Positions 1-9,195 of a stretch of DNA of 64,000 nt are shown here, in pieces. Location of the stretch: NCBI GenBank assembly GCA_902784755.1, contig CACZVX010000001.1:33547-97546 (forward strand), in the 5' to 3' direction. The number at the start of each line of letters is the position of its first letter. The stretch's first letter is position 1. The stretch comes from an uncultured Prevotellaceae bacterium (GTDB lineage: Bacteria; Bacteroidota; Bacteroidia; Bacteroidales; Bacteroidaceae). The notes beneath the pieces were generated by a model. The model was not told where the DNA came from, did not search any database, and saw nothing but the letters and a program-made list of their open reading frames with translations. The position numbers and the translations under genes are program-made.

Positions 1-1
1 A

Positions 2-1348
2 GCAAAAGAGTTCTTAAAGAACCAGACATATGAGAAATGGCACGACGCTACCTTCTGGAGTGTACGTACCAAGCGTGACAATATGGCCTACGGATTGGAG
101 GAATGGGAGCAGCTGCGCGAAAAAGCCTCTCAAATCAAGCGCCACACGGTGACTCATCTCGATGAATATCTGGAGCAGTTCTCCACCAATGCAGAGAAAA
201 ACGGTTGCATCGTGCATTGGGCAAAGGACGCCAAGGAGTTTAATGAGATTGTGCTCGGCATTCTGAAGCAAGCCAATGTAAAGAAGATTGTGAAGTCAAA
301 ATCGATGCTCACAGAGGAGTGCGAGATGAATCCCTACCTGGAAAAGCATGGAATTGAAGTGGTGGAAACCGACTTGGGGGAGCGTATTATTCAGTTGAAG
401 GGTCAGAAACCCAGTCATATTGTGATGCCCGCCATTCATCTGAACCATGATGATGTGGGTGAACTTTTCGAAGAGAAATTAGGCTCTGAGAAAGGTAATC
501 ATGATCCTACGTACCTAACTTATTGTGCACGCTTGAGCCTGCGTAATGAATTCCTGACGGCAGATGCGGGTATGACTGGTGCTAACTTCGGTATTGCTGA
601 AACGGGTGATATCGTGGTTTGTACCAATGAGGGAAATGCTGATATGAGTACTTCCTGCCCGAAGCTTCATATTGCGGCCATGGGTTTGGAAAAAGTTATT
701 CCTAACTACGACTGTCTGGCTGTCTTCCAGCGTATGCTCTGCCGTGCCGGAACAGGTCAGCCAACTACCACTTACACTTCTCATTTCCGTAAGGCTCGTC
801 CAACGGCAGCTCCGATGCATATCGTGCTGGTGGACAACGGACGTTCAGAGTGGATCGGGAATGAGCAGCATTGGGAGGCATTGAAGTGCATCCGTTGCGG
901 ATCGTGTATGAATACTTGCCCTGTGTACCGTCGCAGTGGTGGTTATAGCTACAGTTATTTCATTCCCGGCCCTATCGGCATCAACCTCGGTATGCTTCGC
1001 GATAAATATCAGCATTCGGGTAATGTGAGTGCCTGCACACTCTGCTTGAGCTGTCAGACTGTTTGTCCGGTAAAGGTGAACCTTGGCGACCAAATCTACC
1101 AATGGCGTCAGCAGCTCGATGACTTCGGAACGGCTAACCCAGAGAAGAAATTGATGAGTCGTGGCATGAGTATGGTGTTTGGAAGTACGGGTGTATATAA
1201 TACCGCCCTGAAGTTTGCTCCATTAGCCAATTATGTGCCAAGTGCTCTGATTAACTGCGGTCTGAATCCCTGGTCTGAAGGTCATAAGATGATGACATTC
1301 CCGAAACAGAGCTTCCACACACTATGGAAGAAGGGTAAGGTAAAGTGA
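2..1348 (+). CDS. lutB: LutB-type lactate utilization iron-sulfur protein (5' end outside window)
   Basis: Iron-sulfur subunit of the LutABC (L-lactate dehydrogenase) complex, which oxidises L-lactate to pyruvate in the cytoplasm. The frame is open from base 2, so the true start lies before the window; 448 residues are visible, close to full length. An N-terminal LUD domain covers roughly the first 280 residues. Two ferredoxin-type clusters follow: CIRCGSCMNTCP (about 887-922) and CTLCLSCQTVCP (about 1034-1069). The C-terminal tail is typical of LutB. lutC follows after 22 bp, and a lutA gene is expected just upstream outside the window. The internal ATG at 83 is not the start, because conserved family sequence (KNQTYEKWHDATFWSVR) precedes it. 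Confidence 0.93.
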   Translation, partial: AKEFLKNQTYEKWHDATFWSVRTKRDNMAYGLEEWEQLREKASQIKRHTVTHLDEYLEQFSTNAEKNGCIVHWAKDAKEFNEIVLGILKQANVKKIVKSKSMLTEECEMNPYLEKHGIEVVETDLGERIIQLKGQKPSHIVMPAIHLNHDDVGELFEEKLGSEKGNHDPTYLTYCARLSLRNEFLTADAGMTGANFGIAETGDIVVCTNEGNADMSTSCPKLHIAAMGLEKVIPNYDCLAVFQRMLCRAGTGQPTTTYTSHFRKARPTAAPMHIVLVDNGRSEWIGNEQHWEALKCIRCGSCMNTCPVYRRSGGYSYSYFIPGPIGINLGMLRDKYQHSGNVSACTLCLSCQTVCPVKVNLGDQIYQWRQQLDDFGTANPEKKLMSRGMSMVFGSTGVYNTALKFAPLANYVPSALINCGLNPWSEGHKMMTFPKQSFHTLWKKGKVK

Positions 1349-1370
1349 AATTCTTAAACTTGATAATTCT

Positions 1371-1964
1371 ATGAGTAATAAAGAAGATATATTAAAGCGG
1401 TATCGTGAGAATGTGAAGGTGAAGTATGATATGCCTTCGCTGGATGATATCAAGGGAATAACCTATCCGAACCCATTACTGCAGTTCATTTCCATGAGTG
1501 AGAATGTGGGCGGTAAGGTGGTTGAAGTGAAGCCAGGTGATGACATTAATCAATTGGTGAAGGAGCTCTATCCCGATGCCAAGGAGATTGCCAGCAACCT
1601 GCCTGAGGTGACTATAGCAACAAGAAACCCCGACACCGTTGGTCGTGCACGTGACTTGAACGGAACTGACGTGGGCATTATCCGCGGTAAGTTTGGTGTG
1701 GCTGAAAATGGTTGCATTTGGATTCCTCAGCAGATGAAGGAAAAGGCTGTGTGCTTTATTTCGGAAAATCTGATTATCCTTATGCCTAAAAGCCAGATTG
1801 TGAACAATATGCATGAGGCTTACAAACGTATTGAGTTTGATAAGGAATATGACGGCTATGGCACATTTATCAGTGGCCCATCGAAGACTGCTGATATCGC
1901 ACAAGTGCTGGTGATGGGAGCGCAGGCTGCCCGTTCGGTCACTGTGTTCCTGATGCCGGAATAG
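1371..1964 (+). CDS. lutC: LutC-type lactate utilization protein (LUD domain)
   Basis: A 197-aa LUD-domain protein, third component of the LutABC lactate oxidation system. It has the family core (roughly residues 80-195), with segments such as GIIRGKFGVAENG and the C-terminal GPSKTADIAQVLVMGAQ glycine-rich motif shared by LutC and other LUD proteins. It lies 22 bp after lutB on the same strand and is surely co-transcribed. A strong hairpin after the stop ends the operon. LutC is short and has no cysteine cluster of its own, as expected. Confidence 0.92.
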   Translation: MSNKEDILKRYRENVKVKYDMPSLDDIKGITYPNPLLQFISMSENVGGKVVEVKPGDDINQLVKELYPDAKEIASNLPEVTIATRNPDTVGRARDLNGTDVGIIRGKFGVAENGCIWIPQQMKEKAVCFISENLIILMPKSQIVNNMHEAYKRIEFDKEYDGYGTFISGPSKTADIAQVLVMGAQAARSVTVFLMPE

Positions 1965-1987
1965 TGATTTAGGCTGATGATAAATGA

Positions 1988-2019
1988 AAAGAGACTGGTC
2001 ACTAACGATCAGTCTCTTT
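1988..2019. terminator. bidirectional terminator after lutC
   Basis: A perfect 10-bp stem (AAAGAGACTG / CAGTCTCTTT, loop 1998-2009) ends in T-rich sequence in the + direction and A-rich sequence on the other side. It lies between the convergent lutC and FemAB-like genes and can serve both. Confidence 0.8.
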
Positions 2020-2021
2020 CT

Positions 2022-2960
2022 TTATGGCTTCCATTCGTAAGTGTCGTAACATATTCCACGGCCACCAAAGCCTTCTTTCTGATGAATGAGCGGTTCCACA
2101 AGTATGTGACCGTCCTCTCCATTTGAAGTTCCAAAATTGAAGTAGTGGCAGTCCCATTGATAATGTTGGAGCAATTCGTGGAACAGGGCATCTATGACTC
2201 GTAAATGTTTCCCCTCTTTGTTTGCGGAAATGTATTGTGTGTGGGCAACCTGAGGTGTGAGGTAAATAACGGTACCACCTAAAATCTCATTCTCTCTGCA
2301 TGCGGTGAAAAGCTTGATTTGTTGAGGGAAACGACTGTGAAGGAGTTCAATTTCCTGAAGCGTATGAACAGGGTGAGCTCCATATTTTTCCATCAGATTC
2401 TCACTTAGTATTTGCCAAAAGCTACTCCAGTTATTGCTTTCTTTAATTGTGACTCCGTTCTTAGCACTTCTGTTGATACCGTATTTACGGTCACGATGCC
2501 AGGCTAATGGACGAATGAGGTCAATAGCTGTTGAAAGACTACGGTCAATAATCTGCGCGTTGCAGATGCTGTAAAGTGAGAACAAGTCTTCTTCAGCTGG
2601 AATGGAATGAAATATATGTGGAACAGGTTTGTAGACAACTTTTTTAATCCCCTTAATTTTCAACCATTCGTTCAGTTCCCTGAATAATTGTTGGACATGT
2701 TCAGCTATGGTTTTTTCGTTCATAATCAAGCCGCCATAAGTGAGGCCTTGATGGGAATGTAGGGTGTCTTCTTGGATGTTAGCTGGAAGTAATCCGAAGA
2801 GTTTTCCTTCGCGATAAAAAAGTAGTGAATAGTCTTGGAATCTGTCGCTATGATAATCCATATAGTTGCGGTCGAAGAGAAAAGTTCCGTTCTTGGATTT
2901 CGCAATGAACTGATTCCATTCATCAGCCTTATCGGGGGTGTACCGGATAATCTCGAACAT
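2022..2960 (-). CDS. FemAB/BioF2-like GNAT acyltransferase
   Basis: A 312-aa protein of the FemAB-related GNAT type found in many Bacteroidetes. It has two GNAT-like halves: an N-terminal part with WNQFIAKSKNGTFLFDRNYMDYHSDRF, typical of this family, and a C-terminal part (about residues 150-300) with LGGTVIYLTPQVAHTQYISAN and YFNFGTSNGEDG. Homologous proteins transfer an acyl or aminoacyl group to a sugar or peptide precursor of the cell envelope; the substrate here cannot be told. No signal peptide or membrane segment is visible, so it is probably cytoplasmic. No clear promoter was found in 2961-3025. It is separated by 65 bp from the acyltransferase upstream and may be read with it. Confidence 0.75.
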   Translation of the reverse strand: MFEIIRYTPDKADEWNQFIAKSKNGTFLFDRNYMDYHSDRFQDYSLLFYREGKLFGLLPANIQEDTLHSHQGLTYGGLIMNEKTIAEHVQQLFRELNEWLKIKGIKKVVYKPVPHIFHSIPAEEDLFSLYSICNAQIIDRSLSTAIDLIRPLAWHRDRKYGINRSAKNGVTIKESNNWSSFWQILSENLMEKYGAHPVHTLQEIELLHSRFPQQIKLFTACRENEILGGTVIYLTPQVAHTQYISANKEGKHLRVIDALFHELLQHYQWDCHYFNFGTSNGEDGHILVEPLIHQKEGFGGRGICYDTYEWKP

Positions 2961-3025
2961 GTACTTTGTAAATTGCAGGATTATATACCTATTATATAAT
3001 ATATAACGGCGAGACTTTGGAAATA

Positions 3026-3979
3026 TTATGCCACTTTTTCCATTTTGCGCAAGAAGAAACGGTCAATCAGCCAACTCACCGACAGTATGGTCAATAAACA
3101 GACAAACAACATCAGTACCTCAGGCATCTTTGGAAGCCTGCGGATGAGGATGCCTGTCAGCATCTGATGAATCATATAGAAAGGCATGCTCAACGAGGCA
3201 AGCAACTGCATCGGCCTGGTGCTGAGCCATGCAGACACCCTCCCCTCCCCTTTGGCAAAGACCAAGATCAGGGGTATCAGCACCAGCCAGTAGAGAGGCG
3301 CATTGCGAAATTTCACATCCATCCAGGGATAGACAGCCAAAGCCGTTACTAGGCACACTATCAGCAGGCACTCAAGCCATCCAGCCTGCGGCACACGATA
3401 TCCGCGTTCAAACCAGCGACAGAGCAACATGCCTATATAGAAATCGACGAACCTGACAAGCGGATAGACATAGAGAATCGCATTTACTTTCTCCTCCGGA
3501 ACCACGAAATATGTCAGCACGCAAGCAGAAAAGACCACCAGCGTGAGCCATACAGACATCCGCCGACAGGCAAAGGGGAACACGAGATAGCAAAAGAGCA
3601 GGCTGGACAGGAACCAAGATACGCTATTGCACGAAAAGTAATAGTTCGGATCAGGCACCCACGACTGTAGCAGAAGGGCATTGAACAGTACAGTCAGGTC
3701 GAAATCAGACCTGCTCGCCACCAAAAAGAACAGCAGACACAGCAAATGAAGAGGATAGATCTTCCACAGACGCCGCTGCATGAATCGCCCATAACTGAAT
3801 GTCCCTTCACGAATCCGGCTGCCATATCCAAGCGAAAGGACAAACCCACTCAATATAAAGAAAAATGAAACACCGCAGTCACCTCCCGCATCAAACGCAC
3901 AAATGCCCTGATAGGTAAAGTGCGACATGAAAATCATCAATACGAAGATGAAGCGAAGTGCCTGTAGCGTCTCAATCAT
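3026..3979 (-). CDS. acyltransferase family 3 membrane protein (OafA/YrhL type)
   Basis: A 317-aa integral membrane protein with about nine or ten hydrophobic segments. It carries the family signatures: a histidine in the first helix (FVLMIFMSHFTY), the GVSFFFILSGFVLSLGY loop and the RRLWKIYPLHLL motif. Members move acetyl or other acyl groups to surface polysaccharides or lipids. It starts 3 bp after the purT stop and closes the rfbB-purT operon. Its base composition looks richer in G and C than the FemAB-like gene beside it, and its codon use is different, which could mean horizontal acquisition. With rfbB nearby, a role in decorating surface polysaccharide is plausible but inferred. Confidence 0.85.
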   Translation of the reverse strand: MIETLQALRFIFVLMIFMSHFTYQGICAFDAGGDCGVSFFFILSGFVLSLGYGSRIREGTFSYGRFMQRRLWKIYPLHLLCLLFFLVASRSDFDLTVLFNALLLQSWVPDPNYYFSCNSVSWFLSSLLFCYLVFPFACRRMSVWLTLVVFSACVLTYFVVPEEKVNAILYVYPLVRFVDFYIGMLLCRWFERGYRVPQAGWLECLLIVCLVTALAVYPWMDVKFRNAPLYWLVLIPLILVFAKGEGRVSAWLSTRPMQLLASLSMPFYMIHQMLTGILIRRLPKMPEVLMLFVCLLTILSVSWLIDRFFLRKMEKVA

Positions 3980-3982
3980 GCT

Positions 3983-5185
3983 TTATCTCAACTTATCGTA
4001 GGGATCTGTGCCAAGGACCGTCTTTGCCAATCGCTTGGCCTTCTCACGCAAGGCATTGACATCATCGCCGACCTCACCGTAACAGAGCACGACACCCATG
4101 CGGCGACCTTTGTGAGCCTCAGGCTTACCGAAGATACGGATACGGGTACGGTCTTCCTTGAGAGCATCCACGAAGTTGTAGTCGAGCAGAGAGCGGTCAA
4201 CGGGTGTAGAAGCCTCCTTGGGTGAAAGGATCACAGCCGAAGCACCAGCATGCTCTAAGTGGATTCCAGCAATGGGCAGTCCCATGACAGCACGGAAATG
4301 GAGTTCGAACTCAGAGAGGTTGATGGTGTGGCCAAGGGTTACCATACCAGTGTCGTGAGGACGTGGTGAGAGTTCCGAGAAGATCACCTCTCCCTGCTTG
4401 GTCAGGAAGAACTCCACGCCCCAGATGCCTGCACCCGTCAGGGCCTTCGTCACTTTATCGGCCATCATCTGAGCCTGCTTCAGAGCCTCATCAGAGATCT
4501 TATACGGCTGCCAGGACTCACGATAGTCTCCCGACTTCTGAACATGTCCTATGGGAGGGCAGAACAGCGTAGGCCATCCGTGCTGCTGGGTAATGGTCAG
4601 AAGAGTGAACTCAGAATCGAAGTCGATGAACTCCTCGATGATGACTTCCTTCACATCGCCACGACTTCCCTCCATAGCCTCCTTGAAGGCTTGTTCCAGT
4701 TCTCCATCGTTATGAACGTAACTTTGTCCGTGACCAGATGAAGACATCAGCGGCTTGACGACACAGGGGAAGCCAATCTCGTCGGCAGCCTTCTTGAACT
4801 CATCGAAGGTCTTGGCATAGAAATACTTAGCCGTACGCAAACCCAGTCCCTTGGCAGCGAGATCGCGGATGGCACGACGGTTCATCGTGTAGTTCACGGC
4901 ACGAGCAGAGGGAACGACCTGAATGCCTTGTTCCTCGAACTTGAAGAGGCGTTCTGTACGGATAGCCTCAATCTCAGGCACGATGATGTCGGGCTTATGC
5001 TTGTTAACAACTGCCTCGAGGGCATCGCCATCGAGCATCGAGAACACCTCACGCTCGTCAGCGACCTGCATAGCTGGAGCATTGTCATAACGGTCACAGG
5101 CAATCACATATTGGCCAGCACGCATGGCGGCAATCACGAACTCCTTGCCCAGTTCACCTGAGCCTAATAACAATATTTTTTTCAT
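3983..5185 (-). CDS. purT: formate-dependent phosphoribosylglycinamide formyltransferase
   Basis: PurT makes formyl-GAR from GAR, formate and ATP in purine synthesis. It is a cytoplasmic ATP-grasp enzyme. The start at 5185 ([15 protein letters not shown]) gives 400 aa, near the 392 of E. coli PurT; an upstream TTG in frame would add nine unlikely residues. The N-terminal Rossmann-like domain has LGSGELGKE. The ATP-grasp domain has [17 protein letters not shown] and GIWGVEFFL. The conserved [14 protein letters not shown] segment binds the substrate. It lies 38 bp after rfbB on the same strand. The gap holds a small hairpin (GCGAC AAA GTCGC, 5198-5210). Confidence 0.95.
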   Translation of the reverse strand: MKKILLLGSGELGKEFVIAAMRAGQYVIACDRYDNAPAMQVADEREVFSMLDGDALEAVVNKHKPDIIVPEIEAIRTERLFKFEEQGIQVVPSARAVNYTMNRRAIRDLAAKGLGLRTAKYFYAKTFDEFKKAADEIGFPCVVKPLMSSSGHGQSYVHNDGELEQAFKEAMEGSRGDVKEVIIEEFIDFDSEFTLLTITQQHGWPTLFCPPIGHVQKSGDYRESWQPYKISDEALKQAQMMADKVTKALTGAGIWGVEFFLTKQGEVIFSELSPRPHDTGMVTLGHTINLSEFELHFRAVMGLPIAGIHLEHAGASAVILSPKEASTPVDRSLLDYNFVDALKEDRTRIRIFGKPEAHKGRRMGVVLCYGEVGDDVNALREKAKRLAKTVLGTDPYDKLR

Positions 5186-5223
5186 ATTTTTGGGGGTGCG
5201 ACAAAGTCGCAATATGCTGTAAA

Positions 5224-6357
5224 TTAACGGTTAGCGTACATGTTATCGTAATACTTCTGGTAGTCGCCAGAGGTGACGTTGTCGAGCCACTCCTGGTTGT
5301 CAAGATACCAGCGGACGGTCTTTTCGATGCCTTCCTCGAACTGAAGCGAAGGCTCCCAACCGAGTTCTTTCTGAAGTTTACTGGAGTCGATGGCATAACG
5401 GAGGTCGTGGCCGGCACGGTCGGTAACAAACGTGATGAGGTCCATATCCTCGCCTTCCTTACGTCCAAGCAAACGGTCAACGGTATTGATGACCACCTTG
5501 ATGATGTCGATGTTTTTCCATTCGTTGAAACCGCCGATGTTGTAGGTCTCGGCGATTATTCCTTGATGGAAAATGAGGTCAATGGCACGTGCATGGTCCT
5601 CAACGAACAACCAATCGCGAACATTCTCACCCTTGCCATAGACGGGAAGCGGCTTACGATGACGGATGTTGTTGATGAACAGCGGAATCAGTTTCTCGGG
5701 GAACTGATAGGGACCGTAGTTGTTGGAGCAGTTGGTTACGATGACAGGCATGCCGTAGGTGTCGTGGTAGGCACGTACAAAATGGTCGCTCGATGCCTTA
5801 GCAGCTGAATAGGGAGAATGAGGGTTATACTTGGTGGTCTCTAGGAAGAACTTGTCGCCGTATGCCAGGTGATGCTCTGAAGAAGATGCCGTGGTGGTGA
5901 ACGGAGGCTCAATACCTTCAGGGTGCGTCAGTTCCAGTGCACCATACACCTCATCGGTAGAAATGTGATAAAAGCGTTTGCCTTCGTATCTTTCGGGGAG
6001 TGATTCCCAGTAGAGCTTGGCTGCCTGAAGCAATGAAAGTGTTCCCATCACGTTTGTCTTGGCGAAGGTGAAGGGATCCTTGATAGAGCGGTCCACATGG
6101 CTCTCAGCAGCGAGATGGATAATACCGTCGACTTTTTTATCCTGCATCAATTGATAAAATGCTTCGAAGTCGCAGATGTCCATCTTGACGAACTCGTAAT
6201 TGGGCTTGTCCTCCACGTCCTTGAGGTTTGCCAAGTTTCCAGCATATGTCAGTTTATCAAGATTGATGATGTTATAATCGGGATACTTGTTTACAAACAG
6301 GCGTACCACATGACTACCAATAAATCCGGCACCACCAGTAATAACGATAGTTCTCAT
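5224..6357 (-). CDS. rfbB: dTDP-glucose 4,6-dehydratase
   Basis: RfbB/RmlB converts dTDP-glucose to dTDP-4-keto-6-deoxyglucose, an early step toward dTDP-L-rhamnose and other deoxysugars. The 377-aa protein begins with the NAD-binding TGGAGFIGS motif. It has the STDEVYG segment, the catalytic YSAAK (Tyr and Lys of the SDR fold), and [20 protein letters not shown], a strong RmlB signature. It is slightly longer than the usual 350-360 aa. The other rml genes (A, C, D) are absent from the window, so rfbB is an orphan here, in an operon with purT and a polysaccharide-type acyltransferase. Confidence 0.95.
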   Translation of the reverse strand: MRTIVITGGAGFIGSHVVRLFVNKYPDYNIINLDKLTYAGNLANLKDVEDKPNYEFVKMDICDFEAFYQLMQDKKVDGIIHLAAESHVDRSIKDPFTFAKTNVMGTLSLLQAAKLYWESLPERYEGKRFYHISTDEVYGALELTHPEGIEPPFTTTASSSEHHLAYGDKFFLETTKYNPHSPYSAAKASSDHFVRAYHDTYGMPVIVTNCSNNYGPYQFPEKLIPLFINNIRHRKPLPVYGKGENVRDWLFVEDHARAIDLIFHQGIIAETYNIGGFNEWKNIDIIKVVINTVDRLLGRKEGEDMDLITFVTDRAGHDLRYAIDSSKLQKELGWEPSLQFEEGIEKTVRWYLDNQEWLDNVTSGDYQKYYDNMYANR

Positions 6358-6372
6358 ATCTTTTATATTTTC

Positions 6373-6552
6373 TTATTGTTGTGTCTTTTTGATAATTAAT
6401 AAAAGTGCTGTTGAAGAGATGATTCCCACTACAACTAATAAACTAATGAATAATTCCAATGAAAGGGTATTCATTACATATAGTACAACTAGAAGTGCAA
6501 GCAGCAACATTTCAATCATTGAAATAAAGAGTATTCCTTTTTTTCTTTCCAT
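6373..6552 (-). CDS. small two-helix membrane protein (59 aa)
   Basis: An ATG-to-TAA frame of 59 aa that fills the 215-bp gap between rfbB (start 6357) and the phosphoesterase (stop 6574). The protein starts MERKKGILFISMIEMLL, has two hydrophobic stretches of about 18-20 residues (roughly 8-26 and 34-54) joined by a short NTLSLE loop, and ends KKTQQ. Basic residues at both ends and the gap-filling position on the operon strand support a real gene. The predicted topology is a helical hairpin with both ends inside. No family is recognised and no function is assigned. Confidence 0.6.
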   Translation of the reverse strand: MERKKGILFISMIEMLLLALLVVLYVMNTLSLELFISLLVVVGIISSTALLLIIKKTQQ

Positions 6553-6573
6553 TGTTGTATTTATTTAATATCT

Positions 6574-7068
6574 CTAATGTCTTTCTAATGTTATAACTTC
6601 GCAATCCTTGAATTTATTGCCTTCAACTGTGAGTCTTATCAAAGTGCGCTCCTTGTGCCATCCGTAAAGACCCGCGGCTCCGGGATTAATGTGGAGCAAC
6701 CCCAAGGTCTTGTCGTATTTTACCTTCAGAATATGGGAATGGCCACTGATGAAAAGCTGAGGAGGATTCTTAAAGATAATTGCACGGATACTTGCATCAT
6801 AGTTGCCTGGATAGCCACCAATATGTTTCATCAGCACTTCCACATCTTCACATTTCCATCTTAATGTTTCGGGGAAAATACGCCTGATGTCACCACCGTC
6901 GATATTACCGTAAACTGCTTTCAAGGGACGAAACTCAGCCAATTTTTGAGCGACCTCTAAAGAACCAATATCACCAGCGTGCCATATTTCGTCACATGGC
7001 TCGAAATAATGCAGATACTTTTCATCCCAATAAGCATGGGTGTCACTGATGATACCTATCTTTTTCAT
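6574..7068 (-). CDS. YfcE/MJ0936-type metallophosphoesterase
   Basis: A 164-aa cytoplasmic calcineurin-like phosphodiesterase. All metal-binding motifs are visible in order: SDTH (D-x-H, near residue 9), AGDIG (GD), YGNID (GN), a histidine in LMKHIGGYPG, and SGHSH (GHxH). Relatives hydrolyse phosphodiesters in vitro; the natural substrate is usually unknown. Its start overlaps the stop of the kinase-like gene upstream in an ATGA arrangement (7065-7068), which indicates translational coupling. The 59-aa membrane protein gene follows after 21 bp. Confidence 0.9.
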   Translation of the reverse strand: MKKIGIISDTHAYWDEKYLHYFEPCDEIWHAGDIGSLEVAQKLAEFRPLKAVYGNIDGGDIRRIFPETLRWKCEDVEVLMKHIGGYPGNYDASIRAIIFKNPPQLFISGHSHILKVKYDKTLGLLHINPGAAGLYGWHKERTLIRLTVEGNKFKDCEVITLERH

Positions 7069-7679
7069 CTTTTCCTGATAAAGTCCGCTAAGAATTTTGC
7101 AGTTTCATCCAATCCAAGGATGGAAGTGTTTATACAAAGATCATAACTATCTGCCATGCCCCATTTCTTTCCTGTATAGTAATTGTAGAACGAAGAACGG
7201 GAACTATCAGTTTTAGTGATAATTTTGCGTGCTGTTTCTTCGTCTACTTTATCACGTTCCATCGTTCTTTGAATGCGGTCATTCAAATCAGCTGTAAGGA
7301 AAATATTCACAGTATTGGGTTCATCACGTAATACATAATCCGCACAACGCCCAATGAATAAACAGCTTCCTAGACTAGCTGCCTTTCGGATTGCATCACA
7401 CTGGAACTTGAAAAGGCTCTCTTCGGAGAATTTGTTATTATAGAAATTGTCATCAGAGAGCATGGGCGCATGCAGATGGAATAGCGTGTGAAGGAAATTC
7501 TTCTTTTCATCATTTTGATTGAAAACAGTCGGTGAGAATCCGCTTTCCTGAGCGGCAAGGTTCAAAATTTCCTTGTCGAAATAATGACAGCCAAACTCCT
7601 CACAGAGAATTTTCGAGATATAGCGGCCACCAGCTGCAAATTGCCGGCCAATATTGATGATGATTTTATCTGTGTTCAT
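7065..7679 (-). CDS. cytidylate kinase-like family protein
   Basis: A protein of 204 aa with the start taken at 7679 (MNTDKIIINIGRQFAAGG); an upstream in-frame TTG at 7706 is less likely. It matches the cytidylate kinase-like family (Cytidylate_kin2), whose N-terminus reads ISREFGSGG rather than a classical GxxxxGK[ST] P-loop. Here it is IGRQFAAGGRYISKILCEEFG. Other visible parts are FIGRCADYVL and DRIQRTMERDKVDEETARKII, the latter like the lid of nucleoside monophosphate kinases. It probably phosphorylates a small molecule, identity unknown. It overlaps the MATE gene by 14 bp and the phosphoesterase by 4 bp, so the three are tightly coupled. Confidence 0.82.
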   Translation of the reverse strand: MNTDKIIINIGRQFAAGGRYISKILCEEFGCHYFDKEILNLAAQESGFSPTVFNQNDEKKNFLHTLFHLHAPMLSDDNFYNNKFSEESLFKFQCDAIRKAASLGSCLFIGRCADYVLRDEPNTVNIFLTADLNDRIQRTMERDKVDEETARKIITKTDSSRSSFYNYYTGKKWGMADSYDLCINTSILGLDETAKFLADFIRKR

Positions 7680-9021
7680 GATATTTGAATTTTCTAAGGA
7701 AAACAAATAATATAGGCCAGGTCATAAGAGCAGAGCCGAGATCACTGGCCGCCATGGAATACCATACACCATCAAGTCCAAGGAAAAGTGGAAGTATGTA
7801 GGCCATAGGAATGAGCAGGATAAGTTGTCGTGTCAACGACAGGAAAATGCTGATTCTCACCTTTCCAATACATTGGAAGAAATTCGTAATGACAGCCTGG
7901 CCTGCCACTACAAAAAACACCAACATATTAAGTTTGATACCACGTGCAGCCATTTCAATGAGAGTTTTGTCAGTGGTGAAGATACGGGCTAACTGACGCG
8001 GGAATAACATAGAGAGCGCCCATCCCACGAGCAGAATACAAGTGGCTACTGCTATAGCGAGCCAGAGCACACGCATCATTCGGTCATAATTCTGTGCCCC
8101 ATAGTTGTAGCCCGCAATAGGCTGCATGCCCTGATTAACACCGATGACAAACATGAAGAACACCATGGCAATGGAGTTAGCTATAGAATAGGCACCGACA
8201 GCCATATCTCCTCCGTATCGTACAAACTGGTTATTCATAAAGATCACAACTACACACGCAGTTGCATTCATTAGGAAAGGTGAAACGCCAATTGAAATGA
8301 TGTTCTTCACCAAGTCGGCCTTCAGCCGGTAAATGCCGCGTTTAAGATGAAGCAGTTCCTTCTTGTTTGAAAAAATCCATAATTGCCAGCATAATGCCAT
8401 CGACTGCGAAGTGACTGTTGCCAGTGCTGCGCCGCGGATTCCCCAACGAAACCACCACACGAAGGCAATAATCAGGGCAATGTTCATTCCCACTGTGAAA
8501 AGCACAGCATACATGGCTTGTTGTGGTTTTCCTGCGGCTCGTAAAACAGCATTCATACCAAAATACATATGGGTGATTATGTTACCGGCGAGGATTACTT
8601 CCATAAACTCACGGGCATAAGGAAGTGTTACATTGCTGGCTCCAAAGAAAAGTAAGATGGGGTCAAGGAAGAGGAAGCATACTGCCATAAATAACAGGCC
8701 CACGATAAGGTTGAGTGTTACGGTGTTACCCAACAAGTGTTCAGCTGCTTCATAGTCCTTTTGTCCAAGTCTCACTGAAATACAAGTAGAAGCACCAACA
8801 CCTACAGCTGCTCCGAAAGCACCACTCAAGTTCATTAGCGGAAAAGTGATGCCAAGTCCTGCAATAGCTTCAGGTCCTACAACTTGTCCGATGAAGGCTC
8901 GGTCAATGATATTGTAGAGGCTTGAGGCTGTCATGGCTATCATAGCTGGCAGCGCATATTGCATCAGCAACCGACCCACTGGTTTCGTACCCAGTTCAAG
9001 TGTCGCTTGTTTGTTGTCCAT
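7666..9021 (-). CDS. MATE family efflux transporter
   Basis: A 451-aa inner-membrane multidrug/toxin extruder with about twelve hydrophobic helices. The N-terminal region PVGRLLMQYALPAMIAMTASSLYNIIDRAFIGQVVGPEAIAGLGITFP is highly typical of the MATE family, and the internal repeat (GVSPFLMNATACVVVIFMNNQF) marks the second half. MATE pumps use a Na+ or H+ gradient to expel cationic drugs or metabolites; the substrate cannot be predicted. It is the first gene of a minus-strand operon running to the acyltransferase. Its promoter is a complete TTTG-N19-TAACTTTG unit that belongs to a repeat family shared with the 57.9 kb region. Confidence 0.93.
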   Translation of the reverse strand: MDNKQATLELGTKPVGRLLMQYALPAMIAMTASSLYNIIDRAFIGQVVGPEAIAGLGITFPLMNLSGAFGAAVGVGASTCISVRLGQKDYEAAEHLLGNTVTLNLIVGLLFMAVCFLFLDPILLFFGASNVTLPYAREFMEVILAGNIITHMYFGMNAVLRAAGKPQQAMYAVLFTVGMNIALIIAFVWWFRWGIRGAALATVTSQSMALCWQLWIFSNKKELLHLKRGIYRLKADLVKNIISIGVSPFLMNATACVVVIFMNNQFVRYGGDMAVGAYSIANSIAMVFFMFVIGVNQGMQPIAGYNYGAQNYDRMMRVLWLAIAVATCILLVGWALSMLFPRQLARIFTTDKTLIEMAARGIKLNMLVFFVVAGQAVITNFFQCIGKVRISIFLSLTRQLILLIPMAYILPLFLGLDGVWYSMAASDLGSALMTWPILFVFLRKFKYHEHR

Positions 9022-9046
9022 TCAGTTCTCTTTGTATATTTTGGTG

Positions 9047-9128
9047 CAAAGTTACTGAAAATTGAGCGCAAATCAAAAAGAACATGTTCTTTTTTATCAC
9101 ACAAATGGAGCAACTTGTTCAAAGTAGC
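9047..9128 (-). repeat. promoter-cassette repeat, copy 3, drives the MATE operon
   Basis: An 82-bp unit, read on the minus strand, homologous to the two units at 57823-57908 and 57900-57981. In order it holds an inverted repeat (GCTACTT, 5 nt, AAGTTGC), the 20-bp perfect palindrome AAAAAGAACATGTTCTTTTT (9075-9094), a -33 TTTG (complement of 9074-9077), 19 nt ending in GCTCAATTTTCAG, and the -7 box TAACTTTG (complement of 9047-9054). The MATE start codon lies about 25 nt downstream. Confidence 0.75.
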
Positions 9129-9170
9129 GAAATAATTCTTAATTCTTCTTTCAAAGTAACAAAAACTTTG

Positions 9171-9178
9171 TATCTTTG
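9171..9178 (+). promoter_or_regulatory. -7 box for the subtilase-xseAB operon
   Basis: TATCTTTG matches the Bacteroidetes -7 consensus TAnnTTTG and lies 17 nt before the ATG at 9196. No good -33 TTTG is found 19-20 bp upstream, so this is a weaker call. Confidence 0.55.
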
Positions 9179-9195
9179 TGGCCAATTAAAGAATC

